The translations under genes were made by a program, and so were the position numbers. A stretch of DNA of 64,000 bases from Cryptosporangium phraense (lineage in GTDB: Bacteria; Actinomycetota; Actinomycetes; Mycobacteriales; Cryptosporangiaceae). Under the pieces are notes generated by a model. That model was not told the DNA's origin. It did not search any database and worked only from the letters and a program-made list of their open reading frames with translations. This document shows, piece after piece, positions 1-7,656 of this stretch (within the stretch, counting starts at the first letter, position 1; each line of letters starts with the position of its first letter). The stretch spans positions 1-64,000 of the forward strand of contig NZ_VIRS01000012.1 of the NCBI RefSeq assembly GCF_006912135.1, given 5' to 3'.

Positions 1-56
1 CTGGCGGGCGGCGGCCTGGCGGGCGGCGGCTCGTTGAGCGGCTTGGCGGGCGGCGG
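1..56. repeat. 15-bp GC-rich direct repeats
   Basis: The 14-mer CTGGCGGGCGGCGG occurs at 1-14 and 16-29, and a one-base variant is at 43-56. On the minus strand it encodes the Ala/Gln/Arg repeats of the partial secreted protein. The array may continue past the left edge. Confidence 0.7.
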
Positions 57-291
57 CTTGGTGCAGGGGGTGCCACTGGGGTGGGGCGAACCGGGTCTCC
101 GGGGGCGGCGGGACGTCCCACGTCTCCCCCCACCCACCGGCCCGTCCCTGGTCATAACCCCCAGACCGCGCCACCTCCCACTCACTGGCCCCACCCCACG
201 GCGACCAGTCGTCATCCGCCACCGCGGCCCGCCCCGAGCAGCACAGCAGCACGACGGCCAAACACACCGCCCGCGCCACCGACCCACCCAT
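1..291 (-). CDS. Secreted protein of unknown function (3' end beyond window)
   Basis: The reading frame opens at an ATG at 291-289 and stays open to the left edge of the window, giving 97 codons of a protein whose C-terminus is missing. The first 26 residues look like a Sec signal peptide: a short basic start (MGGSVAR), a hydrophobic core (AVCLAVVLLCC), and an Ala-rich cleavage region ending in AVA before DDDW. The mature part begins acidic and Trp/Gly rich, then has a Pro-rich stretch, then a run of Ala/Gln/Arg repeats (RQAAARQAAA-like) encoded by 15-bp DNA repeats. The start lies 4 bp after the stop of the phospholipase-like gene, so translation is probably coupled to it. An alternative ATG at 299 is in another frame and gives an implausible Trp/Arg-rich product. 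No family recognised. The export call is fairly safe, the function unknown. Confidence 0.6.
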   Translation of the reverse strand, partial: MGGSVARAVCLAVVLLCCSGRAAVADDDWSPWGGASEWEVARSGGYDQGRAGGWGETWDVPPPPETRFAPPQWHPLHQAAARQAAQRAAARQAAARQ

Positions 292-295
292 ACAG

Positions 296-913
296 TCATG
301 AAAAACCTTTTCGTCCCGATTTACCGGAACCAACACGCTGAACCAGCGCAATGACCACATTGACCACCACCGGCGCCACGGTCAGCCCCACCGCGATCAG
401 CACCCACCGCAACGCCGGCTCGGGCCGAGGATCCCGCCAATCCTGGCGCCACGAATTCGCCACCACCGCCCCGTGATAGACCGCCGCCACCGACCCGCAC
501 CCCACCGCCCCACCCAGCGACGCGCACCGCGTCACCAGCGCCCGCCCGAACGCCGCATCGATCGCCGCACGCGCCCACGGCCCCAGCGGCAACCCGACCC
601 GTGCGGCATAACGCAGCAGGTCATAGCCCAGATCATGGGCCCGGCAGGCCCGCGAGAAGTCGTAGCGCGTCGCGCCCGTCGGCGCCGAGCACGCCCCGCG
701 GGGCGACGCCCACGTCGACCCCGACCGCACCGGCCAGTACCCCATCACGGCCTCGAAATCGGCCGGCACCACGAACCGTCCGCCGCCGGTCAACGCCTCG
801 ACCGCCGCCCCGGCCGGCGTGTCCCGCCGAGCCGGCGGACCCGCCGTCGCCGCGTCACCGCACAGCCCGCAGGCCAGCAGCACGAGCAGCACCACCGTCC
901 ACAGTCGCCGCAT
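296..913 (-). CDS. Prokaryotic phospholipase A2-like secreted or anchored protein
   Basis: The 205-residue product carries the phospholipase A2 active-site signature CRAHDLGYDLLRY, with the His-Asp pair at residues 93-94. This is the catalytic dyad of bacterial PLA2s, which hydrolyse the sn-2 ester of phospholipids. A signal peptide covers about residues 1-24 (MRRLWTVVLLVLLACGLCG, then AATAG). Unlike the short secreted Streptomyces PLA2, it has a hydrophobic segment near residues 172-195 followed by a basic tail, so the protein may stay attached to the outer face of the membrane. The ATG at 913 was chosen over an upstream start because GGAGGAG lies 8 bp before it and it places the signal peptide at the N-terminus. 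It is probably co-transcribed with the secreted protein after it. Family call by motif, activity untested. Confidence 0.75.
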   Translation of the reverse strand: MRRLWTVVLLVLLACGLCGDAATAGPPARRDTPAGAAVEALTGGGRFVVPADFEAVMGYWPVRSGSTWASPRGACSAPTGATRYDFSRACRAHDLGYDLLRYAARVGLPLGPWARAAIDAAFGRALVTRCASLGGAVGCGSVAAVYHGAVVANSWRQDWRDPRPEPALRWVLIAVGLTVAPVVVNVVIALVQRVGSGKSGRKGFS

Positions 914-1125
914 CGGACCCGCTCCTCCCGGCAGCGACCGACCGCTGCCGGGACGAAGAGTGCGGAGTCGAGCGGGTCCGGATCGTCGGGCCCGGGAGCG
1001 ATCCGGGCCGTCGCTCCCCCGCATGACGCGAGCCCGATCTCACCCGCCGGGACCAGCCCGGACGTGGTCCGGACGTGGTCCGGACGGGCACGGCCGGAGC
1101 AACCCGGGGCGAACCCCCGGACGAC

Positions 1126-1166
1126 GTCATACCGAGGTATCCCTCGATCGCCCACCGCGGTATGAC
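1126..1166. promoter_or_regulatory. Long inverted repeat upstream of the two-component genes
   Basis: The left arm GTCATACCGAGG (1126-1137) and right arm CCGCGGTATGAC (1155-1166) match at 11 of 12 positions across a 17-bp spacer. The right arm ends 36 bp before the kinase start codon, in the 288-bp gap between the divergent phospholipase and kinase genes. A two-fold site of this size is what a dimeric NarL-type response regulator would bind, so autoregulation is a reasonable inference. A tandem GGACGTGGTCC pair lies slightly upstream, near 1062-1085. Confidence 0.45.
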
Positions 1167-1201
1167 GACTCGCCCCACCCCGCCGCCCTACGCTCGGCGA
1201 C

Positions 1202-2359
1202 GTGCGCTGGTTACCGCCCGACCGACCGAGCCGCCGAGACGTCGTGCTCGCCGCCCTCTGGACGGTCGTCGCGGCCGGCGTCTGCTTACCGATCGCGCTC
1301 GCCTCGACGCCCTCCAGCTACGACGTCCGTGGGGAGCTGCTGTTCGTCGCGGCGGCCCAGACCGTGCCGTTCTGGCTGATGCGCCGGTATCCGTCGCTGG
1401 CCTGGTACACGGCCGTCGCGGTCGCGATCCTGCTGCCCGAGCGGTACGACGTGCTCCTCGCCGACCCCTGGCCGTGGCCACCGCTGTTCGGCATCACGTT
1501 GTTCATCGCGTTCGCCAACATCTGCGCCCGGACGCCCCGCCGCGCCGCCGCCGGGGCCTGGATCACCGCCGCGTACCTGTTCTGGGTCTACTCGATCCCC
1601 GACCAACGCCCGGGCTGGCTGATCGCGCTGGCGGCGATCGCGGTCCTCGTCGACGTCGTCCGGATGCTGCGGCGGACCAGCCGGGCGCTCGGGCGGGAGC
1701 GGAGGCTCAGCGAGGACGAGAAGGCGCGCCGCACGATCCTCGAGGAACGCGCCCGGATCGCCCGCGACCTGCACGACGTCGTCGCGCACCACATGTCGAT
1801 GGTCGTCGTGCAGGCCGAGACCGCGCCGTACCGGATCGACGGGCTCTCCCCGGCCGCGACCGACGACTTCGCCGCGATCAGCCGGACCGCCCGGGAGGCG
1901 CTCAACGAGGTCCGCGGGCTGCTCGGGGTGCTGCGCAGCGACGAGATCACGTCCGACCTGCGTCCTCAGCCCGGCCTGCACGATCTCGGCGAGCTGGTGG
2001 GCACCGCGCGGAAGGCCGGGGCCCGGGTCGACGTCGTCGAACAGGGACAGCGACGGCCGCTGCGGCCGGGCGTCGACGTCGGCGCGTACCGGATCGTGCA
2101 GGAGTCGCTGGCCAACGCGGCCCGGCACTCCCCCGGCGCCCCGATCCGGGTCGCGGTCACCTATTCCGACGACGCGGTCGAACTGGCGATCGTGAACGCG
2201 GCCCCGGCCGGGCCGACTCAACGCACCGGCGCGGTCGGGCACGGGCTCACCGGGATGACCGAGCGAGCGACGGTCGTCGGTGGCACCCTCCAGGCCGAGC
2301 CGACCCCGGACGGCGGCTTCGCCGTCCACGCCCGCCTCCCGGCCGGAGCGCTCCGGTGA
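1202..2359 (+). CDS. Sensor histidine kinase, HisKA_3 (DesK/NarX type)
   Basis: This 385-residue membrane kinase pairs with the next gene. Its N-terminal half (about 12-160) holds several hydrophobic helices and no large extracellular loop, so the signal is probably sensed in or at the membrane. The dimerisation/phosphoacceptor helix contains RDLHDVVAHHMSMVV with the phosphoacceptor His at 191, typical of HisKA_3. The ATPase domain follows, with the N-box ESLANAARHS and the G-box GHGLTGMTERA. The GTG start has no strong ribosome site, but no better in-frame start is available. The stop overlaps the regulator start as GTGA. The signal cannot be deduced from the sequence. Confidence 0.88.
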   Translation: MRWLPPDRPSRRDVVLAALWTVVAAGVCLPIALASTPSSYDVRGELLFVAAAQTVPFWLMRRYPSLAWYTAVAVAILLPERYDVLLADPWPWPPLFGITLFIAFANICARTPRRAAAGAWITAAYLFWVYSIPDQRPGWLIALAAIAVLVDVVRMLRRTSRALGRERRLSEDEKARRTILEERARIARDLHDVVAHHMSMVVVQAETAPYRIDGLSPAATDDFAAISRTAREALNEVRGLLGVLRSDEITSDLRPQPGLHDLGELVGTARKAGARVDVVEQGQRRPLRPGVDVGAYRIVQESLANAARHSPGAPIRVAVTYSDDAVELAIVNAAPAGPTQRTGAVGHGLTGMTERATVVGGTLQAEPTPDGGFAVHARLPAGALR

Positions 2360-3018
2360 CCCGGATCGTCGTCGTCGACGACCAGGCGATGGTCCGCCAG
2401 GGCTTCGCCGCGTTGCTCGACGCCCAGGCCGACTTCACCGTGGTCGGTCAGGCCGCCGACGGCGCCGAGGCACTGCGCCTGGCCCGTCGCGTCCAGCCGG
2501 ACGTCGTCCTGATGGACGTCCGCATGCCGAACATGGACGGGCTGGAGGCAACGCGACGGATCCTCGACGGCGGGAGTACGGAAGCCCCACGGGTCCTGAT
2601 GCTGACGACGTTCGACCTGGACGACTACGTGTACGCGGCGCTCCGGGCCGGAGCCAGCGGGTTTCTCCTCAAGGACGCGCCGATGGCGGACCTGGTGCAG
2701 GCCGTCCGGGTGGTCGCGGCCGGAGAGGCGCTGCTGGCGCCGAGCGTCACCCGGCGGCTGATCGCCGACTTCGCGCGCCGGCCGGCGACGCACCGGGCGC
2801 GCCCCGACCGGCTCCGGGTCCTGACCCCGCGGGAGTCCGAGGTGCTGACGCTGATCGCGCGCGGGCTGTCCAACGGCGAGATCGCCGACGCGCTGGTGGT
2901 CGCCGAGCAGACGGTCAAGACCCACGTCGGGCGGATCCTGGCCAAGCTCGACCTGCGCGACCGGGCCCAGGCCGTCGTACTCGCGTACGAGACCGGGCTG
3001 GTCGAACCGGGCGCCTGA
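2356..3018 (+). CDS. NarL/FixJ-family response regulator
   Basis: The 220-residue product has a receiver domain (about 1-120) with acidic residues Asp8-Asp9, the phosphoacceptor Asp54 in VVLMDVRMPNMDG, Thr in MLTTFD and Lys in LLKDAP. A LuxR-type helix-turn-helix follows at about 150-210 (LTPRESEVLTLIARGLSNGE, then QTVKTHVGRILAKL). Translation is coupled to the kinase through a GTGA overlap. It is the likely binder of the inverted repeat upstream of the kinase, and perhaps of targets elsewhere. Confidence 0.92.
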   Translation: MTRIVVVDDQAMVRQGFAALLDAQADFTVVGQAADGAEALRLARRVQPDVVLMDVRMPNMDGLEATRRILDGGSTEAPRVLMLTTFDLDDYVYAALRAGASGFLLKDAPMADLVQAVRVVAAGEALLAPSVTRRLIADFARRPATHRARPDRLRVLTPRESEVLTLIARGLSNGEIADALVVAEQTVKTHVGRILAKLDLRDRAQAVVLAYETGLVEPGA

Positions 3019-3067
3019 ACCTTCAGGCCGTCCCGGCGGCTGCCGATGGAACACCGACGGGCCGCCT

Positions 3068-3089
3068 CACCGAGACGGCGGCCTCGGTG
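3068..3089 (+). terminator. Short hairpin after the response regulator
   Basis: CACCGAG (3068-3074) and CTCGGTG (3083-3089) form a perfect 7-bp stem with an 8-nt loop in the 87-bp gap after the response regulator. No U-tract follows, and the ribosome site of the next gene begins only about 6 bp later. It could end the two-component transcript or be a leader structure for the cyclase gene. Confidence 0.35.
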
Positions 3090-3105
3090 TGTCCGAGGAG
3101 GGGCC

Positions 3106-4710
3106 GTGGAGAAGCGTCGTGCGCTCGCCGTCACGATCGCCGTCTTCGCCGCGGCCTACTACGCGATCGCCGTGTTCCTGGCCCACGGCACCTCGGCGTT
3201 CGCCCCGGTCGCCTCGGTCGGCGGAGCGCTCGCGTGCTACGCCGCGGCGGCCGGGGCCGGCTGGGCCGCCCGGCGCGCGGTCCGGACCACCCGGCGCGGG
3301 TGGGCCGCGGTCGGGGTCGGCCTGGCGATGTGGGCGACCGGCAACTCGCTGAGCTTCGCCTGGTACCTCAGCGGCAAGGAGGGCTACAGCCACGTCGTCG
3401 ACTTCCTGTACCTGTCCGCGATCCCGATCCTGCTCTACGGGCTGACGTCGCTGCTGGCCGCTCAGCTCCCGACCGTGCCGTACCGGATGCTGCTCGACGG
3501 CCTGATCATCGCCGGGTCGCTGTTCGTGGTGAGCTGGGGCGCGGTGCTCGGGCAGGTCGCGCACGAGGAGAAGGCCGACGTCAACTGGGCGATCGCGATG
3601 GCCTATCCGATCACCGACGTGGTGATGGCCAGCGTCGTGCTGCTCGTGCTGTCGGCCGCCGAGCGGGGTAACCGGGCCTCGCTGGGCCTGCTCAGCGCGG
3701 GCTTCCTGCTCACCGCGGGCGGCGACGTCGCCTACGCGCTGCTCGACCGGCTGGGCAACTACAGCAGCAACGGCGTCGTCAACCTGGTCTGGTTCGTCTC
3801 CTACGAGCTGATGATGCTCGGTGGCGTCTGGGCCGCGACCGGCACCCAGCGGACGCCCGAGCGGGTCGAGTTCCCGCAGTACACGTTGCTGCCGTACATC
3901 CCGTTCAGCCTGGCGATCGGCACCGCGGTGACGGTGGTCTTCCTGCCCGGCGGCCTGGGCCCGGTGATCGTCGTGACGACCGCGTCGCTGGTGATGATGG
4001 TGCTGGGGCGCCAGCTCATGACGGTGCGGGAGAACGTCACGCTGAACGCCCGGCTGGAAGCGCTGGTCGCCGAGCTGCGTCAGCGCGAAGAGGAGCTCGA
4101 GCACCGGGCGTACCACGACGCGCTGACCGAGCTTCCGAACCGGGCGCTGTTCCACTCCCGGGTGGAGGACGCGATCGCCGCGCACGACGGGAACGTGACC
4201 GTGCTCTACGTCGATCTGGACGGGTTCAAGGCGGTGAACGACCGGTACGGGCACGGCGTCGGGGACGCGCTGCTGGTTCTGGTCGCCGACAAGCTCCGCA
4301 CCTGCGCCGGATCGGCTCGCCAGGTCGCCCGCCTCGGCGGCGACGAGTTCGCGGTGCTGCTCCCGGCGACGACCGACCCGGCCGACGGCACCGCGCTGGC
4401 GTCCCGGATCGTGTCGTCGATCGGCGCGATCAGCGACGTCGACGGGTACCCGGTGACGATCGGGGCCAGCGTCGGCGTCGCGGTCAACCAGAGCGACGGG
4501 CGGGTCGGCGAGCTGCTGCGCGCCGCCGACCTGGCGATGTACGCGGCGAAGATCGAGGGCAAGGGCCGGTACGCGCTGGTCGGGTCGGCGGTCGGGGCGA
4601 TCGATCAGGCCGCGGTGAGCTCGGCCGCGCCGAACGAGACGTGGAAGCGCGCGCACCAGATCGAGACGCTGGTCAGCGTCGTCAAGTCGGCGTCGTCGGG
4701 CACCGGGTAG
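3106..4710 (+). CDS. Membrane-bound diguanylate cyclase (GGDEF)
   Basis: The product is 534 residues with about eight to ten hydrophobic helices over residues 1-300, then a short charged linker (ELRQREEELEHRAYHDALT) and a GGDEF domain. The active-site motif is intact (RLGGDEFAVLLP, GGDEF at 411-415), so it should make c-di-GMP from two GTP. The inhibitory RxxD site expected five residues upstream is absent (GSAR occupies it), which suggests no product feedback at that site. The GTG start at 3106 is preceded by GAGGAGGGG and was preferred over an upstream ATG at 3046. The last 35 codons, beyond the catalytic domain, lie antisense to the DM13 gene. Confidence 0.88.
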   Translation: MEKRRALAVTIAVFAAAYYAIAVFLAHGTSAFAPVASVGGALACYAAAAGAGWAARRAVRTTRRGWAAVGVGLAMWATGNSLSFAWYLSGKEGYSHVVDFLYLSAIPILLYGLTSLLAAQLPTVPYRMLLDGLIIAGSLFVVSWGAVLGQVAHEEKADVNWAIAMAYPITDVVMASVVLLVLSAAERGNRASLGLLSAGFLLTAGGDVAYALLDRLGNYSSNGVVNLVWFVSYELMMLGGVWAATGTQRTPERVEFPQYTLLPYIPFSLAIGTAVTVVFLPGGLGPVIVVTTASLVMMVLGRQLMTVRENVTLNARLEALVAELRQREEELEHRAYHDALTELPNRALFHSRVEDAIAAHDGNVTVLYVDLDGFKAVNDRYGHGVGDALLVLVADKLRTCAGSARQVARLGGDEFAVLLPATTDPADGTALASRIVSSIGAISDVDGYPVTIGASVGVAVNQSDGRVGELLRAADLAMYAAKIEGKGRYALVGSAVGAIDQAAVSSAAPNETWKRAHQIETLVSVVKSASSGTG

Positions 4711-5126
4711 TTCTGGTTCCCGAGGTTGCCCTTGAGCGGCCCGAGCTCGACGTGTTTCCCGTCGTCGAACACCCGCCAGCCGGACGTCCCCGGGATGACC
4801 TTCGCGTCGGTGAGCCAGACCCGGACGTCCGGGCCGTCGGAGGTCTTCAGGTTCTCGATCCGCAGGACCCGGGAGCCGTCCGGCAGGCGGAGGATCGTGA
4901 CGGTTCCGCTGGTCTCGTGCTCGTGGCTGATCAGCCGGCCGCGGGCCAGGACCGTCGTCGTCGCCGCCGTCGGCTCGACCGCGCCCGCTTCCGGGGACGG
5001 CACCGCGGGGGCGGCCTCGGAGACCGTCGTGTTCGTGAACGCGCGCCAGGGTTCGAACAGGGCCAGCGCCGCCCCCAGACCCAAGCCGACGATGGCGACG
5101 AACGTGTACAGCAGCGGCCGACGCAC
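4605..5126 (-). CDS. DM13-domain membrane-anchored protein
   Basis: The 173-residue product starts with a basic stretch and one hydrophobic helix (LLYTFVAIVGLGLGAALALF, about 5-24), then a Thr/Ala/Pro-rich linker, then a DM13 domain from about residue 60 to the end. The domain is recognised by SGTVTILRLPDGSRVLRIE, the TSDGPDVRVWL motif, NYPVPDDADL, and the family ending SIWCARFHVSFGAAEL with its conserved Cys. DM13 domains are found in extracellular or periplasmic proteins and have been proposed to act in redox reactions; the substrate is unknown. The GTG start has GAGGAGAG a few bases upstream. Its conserved C-terminal end is antisense to the cyclase gene, so this overlap is real on the DM13 side. 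Confidence 0.82.
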   Translation of the reverse strand: MRRPLLYTFVAIVGLGLGAALALFEPWRAFTNTTVSEAAPAVPSPEAGAVEPTAATTTVLARGRLISHEHETSGTVTILRLPDGSRVLRIENLKTSDGPDVRVWLTDAKVIPGTSGWRVFDDGKHVELGPLKGNLGNQNYPVPDDADLTTLTSVSIWCARFHVSFGAAELTAA

Positions 5127-5226
5127 CGGCTCTCCTCTGTCGTAGGCGGCGAAGTTCCTCGACCGTATCGACGCCGGGCACCGCGGCCCGTCAGCTGGAC
5201 GACGTTCGCACGATCACGCTGCCGAC

Positions 5227-5889
5227 TCAGCCGGCCGACAGCTCGGTCACGACCAGGCCGGGTGTGTCCAGCGCGGCCAGGCAGGCGCGGTAGCCGTCGC
5301 CGGGCTGCAGCGTCCGCAGGGTGGTGCGGGCGGGCAGATCGGCCCGATGAGCCCGCACCAGCGCCGGCGGGTCGTCCGGCGAGGTCACGACGACCTCGGT
5401 CAGCGCCACCCGCAGACCCTCGCCGGTGGCCTTGAGCACGGCTTCCTTGCGGACCCAGTAGGTGACGAGCTCGCCGTCCTGGTCGGGCGCGAGCACCAGA
5501 TCCCTGACGTCAGGCCGATCGGTGATCTCCTCGACGTCGACGCCGAGCGGGCCGGTGCGGCCGATCGCCACCGCGACCCGGTCGCCGGAGTGCGAGACCG
5601 AGCACTCCCAGCCGTCGGCGGGCAGCGTCGGGCGGCCGTGCGGGCGGTCGCAGTCGGGGCAGGCCCGGCTGATCGGGAGCGCCCGCGGCTCGACGCCCAG
5701 GTGTGCACCCGCGACCAGGCGTAGCAGGCTCGCCGCGACCGTGAACCGGGCCCGGTCTTCGTTCTTCCGGTAGGCCTCGGCCCGGCCCCGCTCGATCGGG
5801 TCGAGCACGGACGGGTCGGGCCCGGCCCCGGTGAGGGGCCGGGCCCACCAGACCTGGCACTCCCCCGGTGGCAACCGGGGAATCAGCAC
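5227..5889 (-). CDS. 4'-phosphopantetheinyl transferase (Sfp type)
   Basis: The 220-residue protein has the Sfp-family signatures: SVSHSGDRVAVAI, LGVDVEEI with the magnesium-binding Asp118 and Glu120, and WVRKEAVLKATGEGL with Lys148-Glu149. Such enzymes transfer phosphopantetheine from CoA to a Ser of acyl or peptidyl carrier proteins in polyketide, nonribosomal peptide or fatty-acid synthesis. No carrier protein or assembly line lies in this window, so its partners are elsewhere. The GTG start at 5889 lies within the end of the expansin-like gene (7-bp overlap). A much longer open frame upstream is rejected because it is antisense-like and lacks family similarity. A Cys pair (CPDC) and C-terminal Pro-rich region are unremarkable. 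Confidence 0.88.
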   Translation of the reverse strand: MLIPRLPPGECQVWWARPLTGAGPDPSVLDPIERGRAEAYRKNEDRARFTVAASLLRLVAGAHLGVEPRALPISRACPDCDRPHGRPTLPADGWECSVSHSGDRVAVAIGRTGPLGVDVEEITDRPDVRDLVLAPDQDGELVTYWVRKEAVLKATGEGLRVALTEVVVTSPDDPPALVRAHRADLPARTTLRTLQPGDGYRACLAALDTPGLVVTELSAG

Positions 5890-6890
5890 TTCGAGGGGTC
5901 GGCGACCGTCGTCGTGGTGGCGTCGGGGCGGCCGTAGGCCTCGGTGGTCGGGGCGTCGGTGGCGCCGATGCCGGCCGGCAGGTCGAGCGTGCGCTTCGGC
6001 GTCGGGGACGCCTTGGCCGACGGCGAGGCCGACGACTTCTTCGTCGTCGTCGTGGACCGCTGCTGGCCGCCGCCGGAGCCCGAGTACATGTAGACGCCGG
6101 TGCTCTGGGTGCCGGACTGCAGGTCGACGCCGCTGACCGTGGTGACGTGGCCCTGGATGTCGGTCAGCGTGACCGTGAACGGGCCGCCGCCGGCGCCGTT
6201 GTTCGCGACCCAGTACCCGTCGCCCTGGCGGGAGAGGCTCTGGCCGTTGACCTTGACGCTGGTCAGCTCGTTGCCGTGGTTGATCGGCAGGATCGCCAGG
6301 TAGTACTCGTTGACGTCGTTCATCTTGAACTTGAGCGGGCCGGGCACCGCCGGGTTCGCGACCGCGCGGTAGGTGACCGGGACGTCGCCGGCGTCCGGGT
6401 CGGCCAGGCGCGAGAACGCCTTCTCGCTCATGTCGATGTGGCCGACCTCGCACGGACCGCAGGAGTCGATGACCTGCACCCGGACCGTGTTGCCGTTCGG
6501 ACCGGTCACGTTGAGGTAGGTGCCGCAGGCCGCGCCGTTGTCGAATTCCTCGAGCGCGAGCGCGACGTACATGCCGTCGGCGGGCGCGCCGTCGTACGAG
6601 CAGCCGGAGCCGCCCGACGCCTCGAGATCGAAGAACGTGGTGTGGCCGGAGTGCGATTCACCGGGTTGGGGTACCGCTGCGGGTAATCCCATTGCTACTG
6701 TGCGTACCTCGGCGGCGCAGGCGGCCTCGGACAAGCCCTTCATCGCGCCGACCACCAGGATCACCGAAGCGAGCACGGCCACGCCGATGAGCGTGGGTGC
6801 GCCCCACGCGAGCCACGTGCGCTTCTTGCGCCGCTTGCCCTTGTGGTGTTCGTGTTGCTGCTGTGGCGGTTCTAAGTCCAACGGAGTCAC
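5883..6890 (-). CDS. Membrane-anchored expansin-like protein
   Basis: The 335-residue product has a basic His-rich cytoplasmic start, one transmembrane helix (about 29-50), and then a two-domain bacterial expansin-like core. The first domain is a double-psi beta-barrel (TTFFDLEASGGSGCSYD, EEFDNGAACGTYLNV, VIDSCGPCEVGHIDMSEKAF), and the second is an expansin C-terminal beta-sandwich (LKFKMNDVNEYYLAILPINH, VKVNGQSL). Cys residues are placed as in secreted family members. A Ser/Thr/Lys-rich tail of about 70 residues ends the protein. Expansins loosen or bind polysaccharide networks without hydrolysis; here the target could be the organism's own wall or plant material. The GTG start has AAAGGG upstream. 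It overlaps the transferase gene by 7 bp, although no functional link is known. Confidence 0.8.
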   Translation of the reverse strand: MTPLDLEPPQQQHEHHKGKRRKKRTWLAWGAPTLIGVAVLASVILVVGAMKGLSEAACAAEVRTVAMGLPAAVPQPGESHSGHTTFFDLEASGGSGCSYDGAPADGMYVALALEEFDNGAACGTYLNVTGPNGNTVRVQVIDSCGPCEVGHIDMSEKAFSRLADPDAGDVPVTYRAVANPAVPGPLKFKMNDVNEYYLAILPINHGNELTSVKVNGQSLSRQGDGYWVANNGAGGGPFTVTLTDIQGHVTTVSGVDLQSGTQSTGVYMYSGSGGGQQRSTTTTKKSSASPSAKASPTPKRTLDLPAGIGATDAPTTEAYGRPDATTTTVADPSKC

Positions 6891-7008
6891 GTCCAGCGAG
6901 CCCTTTCATTCCCCCGGCGGACATCCTGCCTCACGAGTCCAACCCTGGCTACGGAGGCCTCCCAGGAAACCCCAAGCTTTCAGGTACTCATAAGTTGCCG
7001 TGCGCAAC

Positions 7009-7656
7009 TCAGCGATAGGTCACCTGGTCGTCCGGGAGGTGGGCGTGCTCGTTGAACGAGATCAGCGCGGCGCCGCCGCGGCCGGCGACGATCTTGGTGA
7101 TGCCGCCGTTGATCACGACTCGGTGGAGCGCCACGCAGCCCGACGGCGGCAGCGACAGGAGGTCGGCGCAGATCGCGGTGATCACGCCGCCCGACGTGAA
7201 GACGGCTCCGGCGCCGCCCTGGCCCAGGGTCTCCAGGAACTCGGCCAGCGCGCGCCGGGCCCGGCCGGCGAACTCCGCCCACGTCGGCAGGCCCTCCGGC
7301 GTGACCGCGCCGGAGATCCACTGCTCCAGGGCCCCGTCGAGCACCGCCTGGAACTCCCGGGACGACGTCGGGAGGGGGCCGTCGCCGAGAGCGGCGGCCA
7401 GGCCGAGGTGGTCATACTCGTCGAAGCGGTCGTCGACCGCGAAGTCGGTCGGCAGCCCGGCTGCCTTCAGGCAGAGCTCCGCGGTGTCCCGCTGCCGGCT
7501 CAGCGTCCCCGAGACCGCCCGGTCGATCCGGACGCCCCGGGCAGCGAGCGCGGTGCCGACGGTGCGGGCCTGGACCCGGCCGAGGTCGGAGAGCGCGTCG
7601 TACTCGGCCGCGCCGAACGAGGCCTGACCGTGCCTGATCAGGTGGACGACGGCCAT
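7009..7656 (-). CDS. Histidine phosphatase superfamily protein with altered second His motif
   Basis: The 215-residue product begins with the phosphoglycerate-mutase-like motif LIRHGQASFG (Arg8, His9, Gly10), the phospho-accepting His of the superfamily, and has Glu80 in RFDEYDH. At the place where the family usually has the second catalytic His (SHGG) it reads VFTSGGVI, with Ser155 instead. This may be a subfamily trait, and activity could be changed or lost. It overlaps the upstream kinase-like gene by ATGA, so the two are one operon. Both are often found near acyl-CoA dehydrogenases in actinobacteria. Substrate unknown. Confidence 0.8.
   Translation of the reverse strand: MAVVHLIRHGQASFGAAEYDALSDLGRVQARTVGTALAARGVRIDRAVSGTLSRQRDTAELCLKAAGLPTDFAVDDRFDEYDHLGLAAALGDGPLPTSSREFQAVLDGALEQWISGAVTPEGLPTWAEFAGRARRALAEFLETLGQGGAGAVFTSGGVITAICADLLSLPPSGCVALHRVVINGGITKIVAGRGGAALISFNEHAHLPDDQVTYR

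Noticed and set aside
6891-7008. Possible c-di-AMP (ydaO) riboswitch upstream of the expansin-like gene
   Set aside because: The leader has a GCCGGGGGAA stretch like actinobacterial ydaO RNAs, but the later conserved blocks and pairing partners are missing and the coding start follows too soon.
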